A stretch of 64,000 bases of DNA from Prunella strophiata (Eukaryota; Chordata; Aves; Passeriformes; Prunellidae), in the NCBI GenBank assembly GCA_036583965.1, contig JAZBQD010000001.1, forward strand, positions 25,144,597-25,208,596, in the 5' to 3' direction. Position numbers and translations under genes: made by a program. This document shows positions 36,310 through 49,710 of the stretch, in pieces (the stretch's first letter is position 1; the number at the start of each line of letters is the position of its first letter). Below the pieces are notes generated by a model. It made no database searches. It was not told where the DNA came from and saw nothing but the letters and a program-made list of their open reading frames with translations.

Positions 36310-39300
36310 GAAATAAAGAAATCTTTATTTCAAATCAATCACCACTTACGCAGACTGAAATGAACAGTAAAAAAATATAACCCCAGTGTGTTGGGCAATC
36401 AGATATTCAGTGCTTCATCCTGAGCAGCACCAGCCAGGAAACACTTCTGTGGCCATCTCCTGTTTGTATCTCAATTAACTGTGATCACTGAGGAAGTGGA
36501 CCTGGAGTCATAAACAATTTTATTCAGTGCACGAGGGCGGTGGGATGGCAACCAGAGCAATAACACAGCTAAAAAGAGGAATACAGATTAATAGAAAAAG
36601 TTCAAAATGTCATTTTAGAAATCAGTAGTCCTTCACCTTTGATAGTGTGTTCTCCTGGGGGCATCTCAAAAATTTGAAGAGCAGAAACAGATCCACAGAA
36701 ATAGAATTATTGTTTCTGTAGGAAAACTTTCATAAGGAGAGAATGTGAAATGACAGTACCTGTTTATCATGGATGAGATAAATCAGAACAAGCTCCTGCT
36801 AGACAAAGTAATTAACAGCATACTTGTTCTCAGAAAGGTCTTCTTTAACAAGATTTTAAAAAATAAAACAAGATTTAATTATGGTAGGTGACAGCAGCTG
36901 TGAAGCTTGCACTGGTCATACATTATAAGCATAATATTACATGATGTGTGTTGCAGGTCACATGTTACACACTATAACATAACAATTTACAGAATGCCAC
37001 CTATAGTATATGTTATGTGGCATAGAATATTCTGATGTATATGATATTGGACCACATTAATTTTTTGCAATTTTATTTTATGATACATTATATGTGTATA
37101 TATCCACATTACAGTACATTATGTGTGATATGTACAATGTATGCACATATAATGCTATAGGTACCTGTATATATAAAACAAAATTTTAAATGTAATCAAA
37201 TGCAGACTTAATAAATTAACACCAATTTTTTTCTGGTCACAGGTAAAATAGACATAGGAGAGAAATAAAATAAAGGAATTTGAGGTGAATAAGAAGAAAC
37301 TCTATAGATATATTAGATAAAATTATGTAATCTCTATATGATTTTAGATTATGTGAGTATGTATATTTTTATAGAGTGCAGATGTTGAACTATAGGTCTA
37401 AAATGCATATTTCAAAAATATATGCACAAATGAAGCATGTTATTTTTGTATTTGTAAAATATACAAATCCTACACACACAGAGATATTTACATATATCTA
37501 GAATAAGAGATGCCATCATGTTCTACAGACATACAGCTTGATAGAAAAAGCAATTTTTTCCCACACAGGTCATTCCATAATTGCCCATTAGGAAGGAGGT
37601 TTCCTGAATAACAAGGACTGAGTTGCAGCAAAATAAAATAATTACTGTGGATTACTGAACACAACTTTTTCTGTGTGTCAATCTGAGCACAGATGAGATA
37701 GTTTTGCACTGCTTTCCCTTAAAGCAGAAAGCTTCTAAGGCTCTTTTTGGGGCAGCTCCCAGCACACCCAACCCCAGCTCATGTCTGATTGCAGTGGCTC
37801 TGAATGTCATCCCTTTGTCACTGCTGATGCTGCAGCCAGGAGGGCAGACTTGGTGCTGTCTGCCAGGGCATGGGGAGTTGTTAGGAACTTTTATGAGCAT
37901 TTGACAAGAAATTTCTGCTGCCCACAAAGCCCCTCATGCCCTGGCCTGGTGGGGAGTGGGGGACAGTGCAGTGCCAGTGGGACTGGCCCAGAGAGTAATT
38001 TAAAATACCTTCCATGCAGATTTTGCACAGCAGCACTGCCACCTCCATAAATATTCATGGGAAGAAAATACAAGAGGAATTTGTGCAAAATGAATACATT
38101 TTAAAAGGGTTGCATAAAATATTCAGAGGAAATATGTCCAGCATGAACCAGAGGCCCAAATCTGGGAGTTACTGGCACATTCCCTCAGCACTAAGCACCT
38201 GAGACAGGCTTGGTCTCAGCAGAACAAGTAGCCACAGTTCAGTATTTTGTGGTTTACAGCCCTCTCAGGTTGCTTGGAGCAGAGATACTCTGCTGGAAGC
38301 TCTTAAAGCACTCTCAGACTTCTGGTACTGCCATAGGTCAAAGCCAGGTATTCAGTGAGACAAATGTGGAACTCCCCTGGTTAAACAGAACAAATGGAAG
38401 AATATGAATACAGTTTTGCTATTAAAATGAGAATTTTGTTCCACATTTGAGTAATTTTTTAATAAAAAAACAGCCCAAGTACTAGATCCAATGGTAAAAG
38501 AAGAAAGATTGTTTGGTTGCAGTAATGCTAAGCTGTATTTTTCTGGTCTCCTCTCAGAACTATCTTTAAGCAGGATTAAGATTTATTGAGCCCTGTTTGT
38601 TTCAAATGAACAATGGCTTCTCTTTCATAGCTTTTTGCTGGGAGGGAGGTATTCATTCCAAAGGTGAGGAAATGAATCAATATCCCTTCCATTGGGTGTT
38701 GATTTATCTCCATTTTGAACTCTTCCTTCCTTGAAAAATGATGAAATATTTTCATCATTTGTGTGTGTGTGGAAGACACTCCAGTTAAGCCTCCAGCAGG
38801 ATTAACATTGTTAATGGGTGGTTTGAAGCCATGGCAAACACAGAGGTCACAGAGCTCACCTGGGGCTGATTTGTGGAGGGTCTCAGGGACACACACATGT
38901 GCAATACCTGGGCACTGCACCTGGCAGGAGCTAGAGAGCAGAAAGCAAAGCATGGGCACAGCCACTAAGCAGGAGATTGAAATGGCAAATCAAACAGCAG
39001 CAAAGGCCAGTGCTGGCAGTGTCAGCCAGGAGGCAGGGAGGCACAGCACAGTGTCCCAGCCTTTCCCATGCTCAGCTGCCTTGCCAGGGTGCAGTTCCAG
39101 CAGCCCTGTCTCATGGCTGTGTGACCTAAACAGGGCTGAGTGCAGGCAGATCTCCTTCCCTGCAGGGACAATCCCACATCCAAAGCCTCCAGGTGCTCTG
39201 CAGTGATCAACAGTACCACAGAGCATCCTGGTGATGCATCTCCCTGAAAAACACAGGCTGGGAATAATCTTACTGTTCATTCATTTATTAATGTGTCAGA

Positions 39301-40060
39301 TGGCCACACAAACACCTGAGTGGAAACCAGGAAAAGTCTTGAGCAAACTTCAGTTGCCTCCAGGCTAAAGTCTCAGCTCAGAGAGCTCCTGGGATGGCTG
39401 GGAAGGGGGTACACAGAGACACAGTTGTCTCACATGTGCTCTTATTAGCACCCACTCCTCTCCTGCCATATGGCACCTTATGTTGAGATATGCTGTAAAC
39501 AAAATTGCAGCAGTCTAAATAATATTTCAGTAAAAGCAGCATACCAAGTGTTTCTTGGTACAGCTGAGAGGTGTAATCATTCCTTTTCATCATTCCAACT
39601 AAGAAGTCTGCTCAGCTGCCCTTACAGTGAGTTTCATCTCTGTCTAATTCTTTTCTGAAGTTAGAAGTGAAAGTTCATTTGATAATAATCAATGAATCAC
39701 ACACTATTGGCACTGGGTTAGTTGAGTGCTGCTGTGGATGGCAGCTCAGCTGCCCTTCTATTGTAGTAAAGAGATTGAATTTTCAGTAAAACTGGCATCC
39801 TTGTAGGGCCTGTGGTGAATTACAGTGCCTGTGGGAAGTCAGCCTTTCCTGGCAAGGAAAAATGAAGTGAAAAGCAATTTTCAGTTAAGAATTTCCTTTC
39901 TTCAATACCTGATGAATTCTGGAGCAAGTCTTCAAGTCTCTTTGTGCCAGACACCCACAAACACAGAGCTGCACAGCTGCACCCCTTCCTGGAGTAATAG
40001 GTCAGTACAGCAGCACAGGGAGAGATAAGGTGATGAAAGTAGCAGTGGTTACAGACATTA
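36310..40060. other. AT-rich block then unique sequence, no gene
   Basis: Positions 36840-37500 are very AT-rich, with irregular TATATG, TACATT and ACATTATA units but no clean microsatellite. An imperfect hairpin lies at 36990-37034 (GCCAC pairing with GTGGC, with a bulge). Around 36480-36560 the minus strand reads CGCCCTCGTGCACTG then AATAAAATTG, which could be an LTR polyadenylation region, but this is unproven. GC-richer sequence at 37740-38040 and 38760-39200 holds only short unrecognised frames. Confidence 0.5.
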
Positions 40061-40200
40061 TTCACAGAATATTCTGAGTTGCAAGGGATCCATAAGGACC
40101 TTCAAGTCCAGCTCTAAAGTGAGTGGCCCATAGAGGGACTGGATCCACAACCTTGGCATTTTTAGCACCAGGCTTGAACCAATTGAGCTTATCTCAGTGC
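40061..40200 (-). mobile_element. tRNA-Ile-derived SINE with CR1-like tail (TguSINE1-like)
   Basis: Read on the minus strand, the head (about 40200-40122) follows tRNA-Ile: TAAGCTCAATTGGTTCAAGC corresponds to the D-arm/A-box, TGGTGCTAAAAATGCCAAGG to the anticodon arm (TGGTGCTAATAACGCC in the tRNA), GTTGTGGATCCAGTCCC to the T-arm/B-box, and ATGGGCCA to the acceptor end. The tail (40121-40061) is CR1-like: GGACTTGAAGGTCCTTATGG, CAACTCAGAATATTCTGTGA. SINEs with a tRNA-Ile head and CR1-type tail are known in songbirds (TguSINE1). Both Pol III boxes carry substitutions, so this is an old, probably silent copy. Family naming is from memory. Confidence 0.8.
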
Positions 40201-42473
40201 CAATTCAAACCACATTTCAAGGAGATTTTTTTTTTGGTTGTTTGGAGACTTATCTTGTGAAGCAGGACATATAGGTAGCACTTCTAGACAAAAACTAGCC
40301 ACCTTCAGCATTTGTTTAACCCTGGCAAATCAGCAGCTCCTGTGGATTCCATCAGACACTTGTATTGATTCCTGTCATGCCCACACTAAACCCACCATTC
40401 TCCTGCCTCCTTCAGGAACTCTTTCCACTTATAGTATTAACCACAATAAAGGACTATACTGTAATCACTACAGCTGTGTATTTCACCTGCATTTAATCTG
40501 ACAGAAGAGACAATCCAGAAGAAAATAAAAGAAAATCTAGCTCTAGGTTGGGACATACCCTTTCCTAAAAAATGGGTCTTAAACTCTGTGTGAAGTTAGT
40601 TGCCAGTAATACATATGGTTTTTTTTGTCCTGCTCCATCCCTGTAAGGATGGTTTTTTACTTTTTCCTGCAATTGACCTAAGCCTTGTCCTCTGCATGCC
40701 ATGGTTATACAGGGTTTGTGTCAATCAGCTGCACTGGCATACATTTCGTTGTAAGTAATTATGTTTGGCCAGATAAAATTGTACAGTTAAACTTAATTAT
40801 CACCAGATGTGTTTCAATATAGCCTTTCAACCTCTGAATTACCCAATATGCTCTCACTCACACTTTTACTTTATCTCATTAATTGACTCAGTAAGTAATC
40901 CCAGACAACTACCTGTAACCATAATGAGGGAGGTACTAAGATGTAGGACCACAGGCTAGGCTGTGGCTTTGCCTGGCAGCTTCAGGAGCCTGAAAGCCTG
41001 GCTTTGGAAAGGGCAGGCTTATGGTCCTGAGTTGCTCCAGTGTCTGAGGTATTACCTGCTCCCTCCCAGGCACAGCTCCACTGGAATGTGGAGGTGGATT
41101 TGTTTGCTTCCCCATTTCTGAGTCAGAGGAAGCTGGGGACAAGAAACAAGAGCTGAATACATCAATGTTCCCTTTCATGTGGGTGAGGAGAAGGCAGAGG
41201 AAGAGCTTTGCCTCCCAGCTTGACTTTTGGTTCCCAGGACAGTCCCTGGGACACTTGTCTGTGTGGAGTCCATGGATCATTGCTGCTCTTGGGGCTTTTG
41301 TCCCAAAAGAGCCCCTTGGACACAAGAGGCAGGAGGATCCTCTGAAAAGAGAGGAGCCAGGCCACTGAGACCTTTTCTCTCTCAATGCAATTAAGTTATT
41401 GCCTTTTTCTTTTCCTGTCTCTTCCAACCACTTCTTTTCTAAACTTGCACTTCTTCTAGTAATGATGTATCCCACTGGAGGGGAAAAAAAGGGAAAACTT
41501 TTACTGTTTACCTTGGAATCTTTGCTGAATTGATTAAAGTTATCATAAAATACTTTACCCAAGGACCTATTGCAATGATTTATTTAATATGGCTGTGTAA
41601 AATTAGATACTCCAACACTAAATTCTATGCAGAAGAGATAATTCAGAAGGCATATGTTTTGTTTGTTAAAAAGGTAAAATGAAGGCAACAAATCTTCATA
41701 ATTCAAAGTATACTAATGGCCAGATTCTATGATCAGTAGTGAGCTCTCTCTTCATTTTGGTGCCAGAGAAATTATTGCTAGATAGGATTACTACAGTAAA
41801 TTCATATTGGACATTTCTTCCATCTCAATAGCAAGAACGATGTAAAAATGAAGTCATGAAAATTCCCTGCCTTAGAGAAAACTTAAAATGATGAAGGTAA
41901 CACATTTTTGAAGAGTGTTGGCCCAAAAGGCCTGGGAGAACAAGGTTTAAACTGAAGAGGTGGAAGAAGGGTGGGAGGAGGGGTGTGGAATGATATTGTC
42001 AATTAAACCCTGGGTGAGGGAATGAAAAATGACATCACCTGCATATTTCTGACACCCACACCAACACACAGGGCTGATAAACACTGCAAATTCCAGCCTG
42101 GTGAAGTGGGACACCTAAGAGTAGGTTTAAAGGGACAGTTTCTCATAAATGCTATTTTAGAAAGAGAACAATAAAACATTTTGGCTGTGTTGTATGTTTG
42201 ATGCTCCTCCAAAATGATTTTTCCTGGCCCCTGAAATATTAAGCTGCTTGCCTTAGAGGTGATCATTATCCCCATCCTCTGCTTATTACTTTCTTTCCCT
42301 CCCACAATATTCAAGCTCCTTGAAGAAAAAAAACAAACAACAAAACTCACCACTTTGAATGAGTTTGTTTCATCTTTAAGACACTTGTATAAATGGAAGA
42401 ATTAGAGGTACACAGAGAAATTAAGGACAGGATGGAGAGGAAGACAGGCATTTATTTTATTCTGCATGTGCCA
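40201..42473. other. Unique non-coding sequence, no gene recognised
   Basis: A 208-codon minus-strand frame spans 40936-41562, but it opens with TTG and shows no recognisable domain. It overlaps ordinary GC-richer sequence and is treated as chance. No other feature is supported. Confidence 0.55.
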
Positions 42474-42930
42474 TGTCACATAAACTGTCAGGTGACCTCA
42501 AACTTGTGTTGTGTGTGGCACCCACATTTTCTGAACATGATTCCTTAGCTCAAGTTTTTGTCCTGGGAAGCTGGAAAGGCAGAGAGAGGCCCAGAGAGAA
42601 GAAACCAATTCTTATCTCATTGCTTCTCCTGTGTTGTGCTCATGTGGAATGTGTTTGGGGATTGTTTATCTGAGGGTGATTGTTTGATTGGGCACTGGTG
42701 TGAGTTGTTATGACTTATTGGAGAACTAGAGCCAAGCTGTGTGGGCACTCTGGAAAGAGTCACAAGCTTTAATTATTCTCTCTTTAGCATTCTTTTAGGA
42801 TCCTTCCTCTCTATTTTTCAGTATAGTTAATACATTATTCTTTAATATAATATAATAATAAAATAGCCTTTTTATAACATGGAGTCAGATGTATCATTCT
42901 TCTCTCTGGTTTGGGCACCCTGCATTTACA
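42474..42930 (+). mobile_element. Solo LTR of a passerine endogenous retrovirus (approximate borders)
   Basis: The segment matches, in order, wording I associate with a common songbird ERV LTR: CTCATGTGGAATGTGTTTGG, GATTGTTTGATTGGGCACTG, GTGTGAGTTGTTATGAC, GCCAAGCTGTGTGGGCACTC, TGGAAAGAGTCACAAGC, TTTAGCATTCTTTTAGGATC, then TAATATAATATAATAAT with an AATAAA signal at 42857-42862, then AACATGGAGTCAGATGTATC, ATTCTTCTCTCTGG and the CACC...TTTACA end. The left end is set at a TGTCACA motif and the right end at TTTACA. I could not find a target-site duplication, so borders may be off by tens of bases. No gag, pol or env sequence adjoins it on either side, hence a solo LTR. It has no coding content. 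Confidence 0.65.
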
Positions 42931-45900
42931 ATAGTTGTGCTCATGTTTCTCACTGCAGAGCAATGATCTCCCTTGAGAAGGTGAGGAAAAATCTCCCTTG
43001 GAAGTCCACAGGATTTTAGAAAGCAATTTCTGAGCCAACAAGCCAGGAGTTCATGGCTTGCCTTTGAGTCCTAACCAACAGGAGCATTTAGAAACCTTAG
43101 ACAATCTAAGCCTCTCCTATGGGGGTTTATCCCCATCTGGCTTTTGCTGAGTGTGCACAGACAGAGCTCCAGGGACAGGAGATGGGCACAGGGCAGCAGC
43201 TCCATGCTCAAACCTTGTGATTGAGGTGACTGCAGCCTTGGACACCCCTGAATTGTGCTGGCAGGGCTGAACAGCAAGCACCTGGGTGGGTGCCTGGAGG
43301 GTCAGGTCCTTTCCCAGCTCTGTGGTCACTGGCAGGAGGAGCAGCAGGCAGGGCCCAGTGCAATGCACAGGCTCTTGAAAATCTCAGTCCTCAGTTTTAG
43401 AGAGAAGGAAGAAAACCTAATAATAATAATAATAGATAAAATCAAGTTTTGTTTTTGTTCAGGAAGGGCTGGTTTCCAAAATTAGAATAGGCTCCTTCTA
43501 CTCCAGCAAAGGCCCACTACAATAATAGAAATTTGACAATTCCCTCTCTGCTGCTCAGAGCAGTGTGAGTCAAGCATGGTGTGAACTTCTGCCCTGCAAA
43601 CCCCTCCAAGCCCCTGGCTCTGGAATCTCTCATGCCCCCTGGCTGGCTGGCAGCCCCTCACCCCAGGTGCCTCTCACAGTCCTGCCCACCACACGTGGCT
43701 GGCATTCCCCAGGGCTCACTGCTGCCCACTGTCCCCAGCCCCCCGGGATAAGATCTAGCACAAAGTGCATTTTCAGCACCAAATCCATGGTTCTGGCCAA
43801 AGAAAAGCAATTTTCCCCTCAGGAGGTGAGTCCTCTGAGCTCCTTTGCACAGTAACCTCATTGAGCATCTCCAGAAGCACAAGGTTACTGCACTTACTTA
43901 ATATGCAACCCAGCACTGTGTATTTTCATACTTAATATGCAGATCTAATTGCTTGCCTGCATTTTGATTACCTTCTCTTCCTGGAATTTGCTCTTGTGTG
44001 GCTAATCCTAGTGAACTTCAAAGCATGAACTTGGTGGCTTTTATTTTTTTATTTCTGCAGTTTGTGTCTGAGGCCAATGTCAAAACTTTTTGTAAGGACC
44101 ACGACTTTTTTTTTTTAAGTTTAGAAAAAAATATAAATTCTCTTAGAAGTCAGTTGTCTTCTTTTTTTAACATTAGGACCTTTACTATGACTGACCTGGA
44201 AGGTTACCCATTTGGTCTGGCCTTAATTAGCACTTGCACATTAAGTCTCCTGCCAGCAGCATCCTCAGTCCTGCCTACCTAATACCAGCTTCAAGAATGG
44301 CTCATATGTAATTCCTTTCAAGAGAAAGGCTATTCTTCATTTCTGAGTGTAAATGCAAAGCAATTTGTCTAAGTACTTCTCTGTCTCAAACTGCTAAACC
44401 CAACCCACACAAATGCATTTCCCTGTAAGTGCCCCCACTTCCCACACTCTCCCTCACTTTTCACATCTTTTCCCATTATCCACCTCACCAGCAATAAAAT
44501 GCAATAAATTTGTTTGCCTCTTTTGATGTGGCGAGTGTCTACTTTAAATGCTACCTTGTTTAAAAATTAAAAATAAAAAAAAAAAAAAAAAGAAAATAGC
44601 CACAGAACAAACTAATCTCCCTTTCCAAATATAAAATAAAAGCTGTCTTATTTTTAGGCTTTGCAGCAGCTCATGTGTCATTTTCATCATTTCTTTCTCT
44701 CTCGATGACTGAGAAGCAGTGAGAGGAGGCGAGAAAAACTTTTTTATTTTGTTCCCTCTGGAAAATACATATTCAGAGCTTTCCCTAACCTGATTTCCTT
44801 CTGTATTAAATCATCCATAGCCAAAGCTAAAATGAACCTCACTAACCTGACATATTTGTCAACTTTTTGTAAAATGTGTATCAGTGATTAGACTAATATA
44901 AGAGCACCAGCAACGTGAATCATGGAGGCTGTAATTTTTAGTGCTGTAAATCATTAGATGTGCAGCTCATGGCAGCAAACTAAGGGAAGCAGGGCTTCGA
45001 GAGATGGTTGGGAGCAGGCTGTGAAGTAGGGCAATTTCATCAGAAATGAACCATCCCTTTACCCCAGGAGCAAAGGGAAGAAGTAGTGCAAGAATCAATT
45101 TTAGGCAATACTGGGCCCATTCATTATCTTGCATGAGTCACACAGGACTCACTGATTCCTGCTCAGTGGGACCAACAATGACTTGTTCCAGCAATTTCAA
45201 GGACAGCAGATCCAGCCATTAACTCTTTCAATTTCTTGGATCCCTTATGAATAATATTTTTTTTCCCTTTTAGTTTTTTTTCAATACCCTTCAAAAGGGA
45301 GATACTGACACCAGAGGAGCTTTGAGCTCCTGCTCTTGAGACTTAATTTCCCCAAAATGACAAGGAATACCTTTAGAGACAAGCAGCATTTCTGGCAGGT
45401 ATCAGCTCAGTGAACACAGGTGGTAATTCATTCTGATGTTTGGATGTCTCTTCACATGAGGTTTTGGTAGCCAGTGTACTATGCTGGTAGAAACATCCAG
45501 CTGGGCTGCACAGTTACAAACACAACATTCTGTGCCTTAAATGTTTGACTTTTAGCTTAAACTGCCAGGAAAAAAAAAAAAAAAAAAAAGGTGAATGCTT
45601 AGTTCATACTACCACAGCTGCTTTGCATCAAAAAGCCTTTCTGGTGTGTAAATACTGATTTTTTCTAAATGTATTGACTACCCTAGGAGAAGAAAGCATG
45701 AATACGCCCAATAGACACCCTTGAAATCCATTTTTCTGTCCTCTCAGCTGTGCTAAAGGAGGTTACTGGGGAATCTGCCAGCTGATGCACATTACAGTGA
45801 TGTAATTTGTCCTTTGGGACCTGTGGCTGTTGATTAGAAGTTGCAGGCATGACGAGGGAGGGCGGCTGCAGAAGGGCTGGCAGTGCTGTGCCCTGGCTTT

Positions 45901-48900
45901 GTCACTTTGTCACTGAGCAGCACCTCAGATCTGCCACCACACTGCTGTGAAGGGTGCTTTCCTTTTTCTCTCAAAGGCTGACAACGTCTCCAGTGGAGGA
46001 GCTGGAATAAATAATTTTTCAGCACATAGCTATCAATTAGAACTGCTGCTTCATCTGAATGTTTCAAAGTCTGATAGATCTATTAATAGTAAAGAGTCAA
46101 GGCACCTAATTTCTGGGTACTCTAAAATTCCATTTCAAGTCTGTTCGACTGTCCTGGACTTCTATGGAAAATTATCATGCATAAGTTTCTGCTAAACTGT
46201 GTTTCTTTATCCTGATGTTAAGTTTGGTGCTTATTTGTTCAATGGATAATCTGGATTTTGCAGCAGACTGTCCTCATGACTGATGCAAGATCCAAAAGGA
46301 TTGAGGAAAATGTCACTCCACCAAAATAAAACCACCAAACCCCACAACAATCTCCTAAAATTAAAAAAAAAATAAACAATTAAAAAAGCATAAGAGAGAT
46401 TTAAAAGTGAGAATTCTTGAAGGATCTTTTGCAGGATTCCAGTACTGGACACTTAGGAGTCACAATTTTCCTTTAAGGACTGCTAATTAACCTCCAACCT
46501 TGCCAGCTGTTGTAGGGGTTTTACTCTGCCCTGGTCATCAGCCACAGCTGATTGAGGCCCTGAAGCACAGGGCAGCACAGAAGCCACATTTAGCTGGTTT
46601 TAACTCCCAACAAGAGCATTAGGAGAGGAGCAGGTGCCCTACAGGTCTTTTCTTCATCTATTGAAGGAGGTGGTTTACTTTCATTTGAGAAAAAGAGATT
46701 ATGTGGCTGGATAAATGATGATGTCTAATAACATGCCCAATTATAATAGTAACCATTCAGGTGCAACATGACATTTCCTCTCAGTTGTATTTCCCTTTAA
46801 TATTCACTATTTACCTACCCTCTTGCAGAAAGTCTCATCACAATTAGAAATTTCAGTTCTTGTTCATTAGCACTTAAAACAGCTTAATGTTAATGGTAAT
46901 TGGACAGAGCAAACAAAAAAAAAAAAAATCCTGCTTTTAGAATGATAACTCCTTCTGTGTGCATTGCCATTCTTCTCCTAAGGACAAGTATGGATCTTGT
47001 ATGTTGGATCTTGTGTTAATAAAAAAAGAGAAAAAAATAGAGAAAACATTGTTTCTGAAAGCTAGAATAAAGATTTAACAAAATATCTTAAAAAATAAAA
47101 CATTAAAAGTGAGAAAAGCTGAGAGTGGACAAATGATTTTGTAAATTTTTGCATCTGTGCGTGGTGGAATTCACTCTCTCATCACAGACTGGATTTGTTC
47201 CTCTGTTGTGCTCTGTCCTGGACATAATGCTAGAGAAACTGATAAAGATAAATGGTGATAAAGAAGCAGGAGCAAAGACAGAAAAACTATGAGAGATGAG
47301 GTTTTTATATCCAAAATAGGGACCTGACTTTTAAAGATAATGGCACCAAATACAGATCAATAAAAGAGAAAATTAGACTTGAATTAGGTCCTGCAATGAA
47401 TCTGTAGGACTTTGGTCTTGTTTAGCTAATTCCAGCCAGCCTGGGGAAGGGGTTTGTGTGAGCAAGAATCTCCAAGTCAAACCAAGGACACCAGCTCCAT
47501 GTCTTGCCCTATTTCTTAGCCACAAAACCAGTACACAGGAAAAAGTGTGCATTGGATCCTGTGGAAAAGCAGAAATCCAGATGAACCACAGAGATTCTGG
47601 GAGCAGAACCAGCTGGAAGAGATGCTGGAGTGTGGAATGATCTCCTCAAGGACAAGATCTTTGCAAGCCAACAACCAGGGCTAACCCCAACTGCTTATTC
47701 CAAGACTATGGAAGAGTCCTTGGCTATAACTGTGAAAATCCAAATTGTTCTGTTGTATTGTATAAACTGGGGTGGTTTTTTTGTTGGTTTTTTTTTTTTT
47801 TCCCCAGATGTTACTCAGGAGCTATACACCCCTGAAATAAATATTTCATTCATCCTGAAACTTCTCTGTGCTCAGCTCCCCCTTATAAATAATAGCTTGT
47901 TCCTCTGATCAAACAGTGCCATTTGGAGCACATCCAGAACTGTGGATCAAAATCCACACCTCTTGAGCAATAAATCATGCCTTGGGAAGCTCCTACCCAT
48001 GCTAAGAAACCATTCAGAAGCATAGCTGTCTAAACAAACAGGCTAAATGGATTTTTTTTAAGTATAGTTTAATGCTCTTGTATTTAGCTATTTTTCAAGT
48101 AAAATATCTCTCTCTGCAATAATTAAATAACAGTAATATGAGGTGTATATGAGAAACAGTGCAAAGTTCTGTGTCCAGAACGATTTTGATTTATGATTAA
48201 TGTCAAAAATATCATACATTTACTGTAGAGAGTTTCAAAGAATAGCATATCTATAGGTCTCACATGTATTAAAAACAAAAAATAAGAAGAGGGAAGAATA
48301 GGGATAGAATTCTAAGCTTGTTCAAAGATAGAATTTTAAAATTGGATAATTTTAAATATTTTCTCTTTTTAAAGACAATAATCCATTATACTAGTACTCT
48401 CCAGCTGAGTTTCTTGTTTAAATGCTTTTCCTATACCACAATTTTCACAAACAAAAAAAAAAGAGTAACAGAAAAGGCACGATTCTCCAGAAAAGACACT
48501 TCTATAAATTTTATGTGTCTTCCACCCTGGACTTCCATTTCTGTCATGCAGTCCACATTCTCTTGATATGGAAAGACAGAAGGAAAAACAACATTTCTTA
48601 AAAATATTTTCTTTGTTACAGTTTCAAAACAAATTTAGTTTGGAGTTAGACAAGACTTTCAACAAGAAGGTTCAAAAGCAGATATTAATCACAAAATACC
48701 CCAGAGGAGTGCTGCATTTTAAATATCTATAGAGGCATCACCAGGGCAGGAGCTCTTCATTCTTTCTCTCTCAGTTTCCTGACCTCTTGATTGGGACATC
48801 AATTTCTACCCATCAGGATGTTTTTAATGAGAAACATTTAAAAAATCATTACTGTGATAAAAAAATGGGTTTTTTGGAAAAACACATAGTGATATTGTAT

Positions 48901-49453
48901 TTAAAACTAAGTCTTTATAAAGACTGTTCTTCTAATTCATTAGACATCTCTATTCACAAGACCTAAAAAAATGATAATTATTCCTGACATATGATTTGAG
49001 TTGAAAATTGAAAATATAGGCTTTAAATTAGGACTAAAGTACAGGAAAGGTTCAGTAATAAACAGAGAGTTTATAAAAAAAGTCTTTACAATAAAAGTAA
49101 TAGAAGAAGTAAAACATTTCAGCAGACTTTTCAATAGTATTTTTTCACAAAGTTTTCTGTAAAGAACCTGCACCAAATTTTATCTCCAAAGACCAGTGGT
49201 GTTAACCACTGAGTCTTTATATCAATTATATCCAAATTTCCCAGATTGCCTAAAAATATCAGTCATTAAACTCGATGTCAGCTAATCTGATTACATCCAC
49301 AGAAACAGGGGTTTCTATTTATTTCTTCTGCCTTTTTCATCTCCATTTTTATCCCTCTTAACCAACACTTTGGGTCCAGAAAGTGCAAGGTCTCTCTAAA
49401 AACTGTACATGGCATTTCTCAGCTCTAAACAGGAAAATATAGTACACATAACT

Positions 49454-49454
<1 letters not shown>
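42931..49454. other. Unique non-coding sequence with A tracts
   Basis: Contains a five-unit TAA repeat at about 43418-43433, A runs of 17 (44575-44591) and 20 (45570-45589), and GC-richer sequence at 43140-43380 and 43570-43760. Positions 44640-45010 and 46680-46870 have the even, CpG-poor, homeodomain-motif-rich texture often seen in conserved vertebrate enhancers, but that is only an impression. No coding exon or RNA gene is recognised. Confidence 0.5.

Positions 49455-49497
<43 letters not shown>
49455..49497 (+). repeat. Poly-T tract, 43 T
   Basis: The longest A/T homopolymer in the window. On the minus strand it is a 43-base A run that follows a 213-bp segment, itself preceded by a second A run (49711-49738 on the plus strand as T). 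No source gene is recognised for the intervening segment. Confidence 0.95.
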
Positions 49498-49707
49498 CTC
49501 TGTATGGGGAGTTTGGACCCCATTTGCAACACTTTGACTCCAAAACCCTCCTGCCTTTTCCTCCTGGTAGGCATTAACAAATAGGCTTTGATGCCATTGT
49601 TCCATAGCAACTGAAGTGTGCAATTCATTGACCTAAGTTAGTTCATTGTTAATTTTTGAGGGCAAATAGCACACTGAGGCTCCTGGCTTTCCATGAGGGT
49701 GAGAATG

Positions 49708-49710
<3 letters not shown>

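Noticed and set aside
36990..37034. Imperfect hairpin (GCCAC with GTGGC) in AT-rich sequence
   Set aside because: Short stem with a seven-base bulge; not convincing as a microRNA precursor or a transposon terminal repeat.
40936..41562. 208-codon minus-strand open frame
   Set aside because: It begins with TTG, not ATG; the first ATG lies well inside. No domain, signal peptide or splice context supports it.
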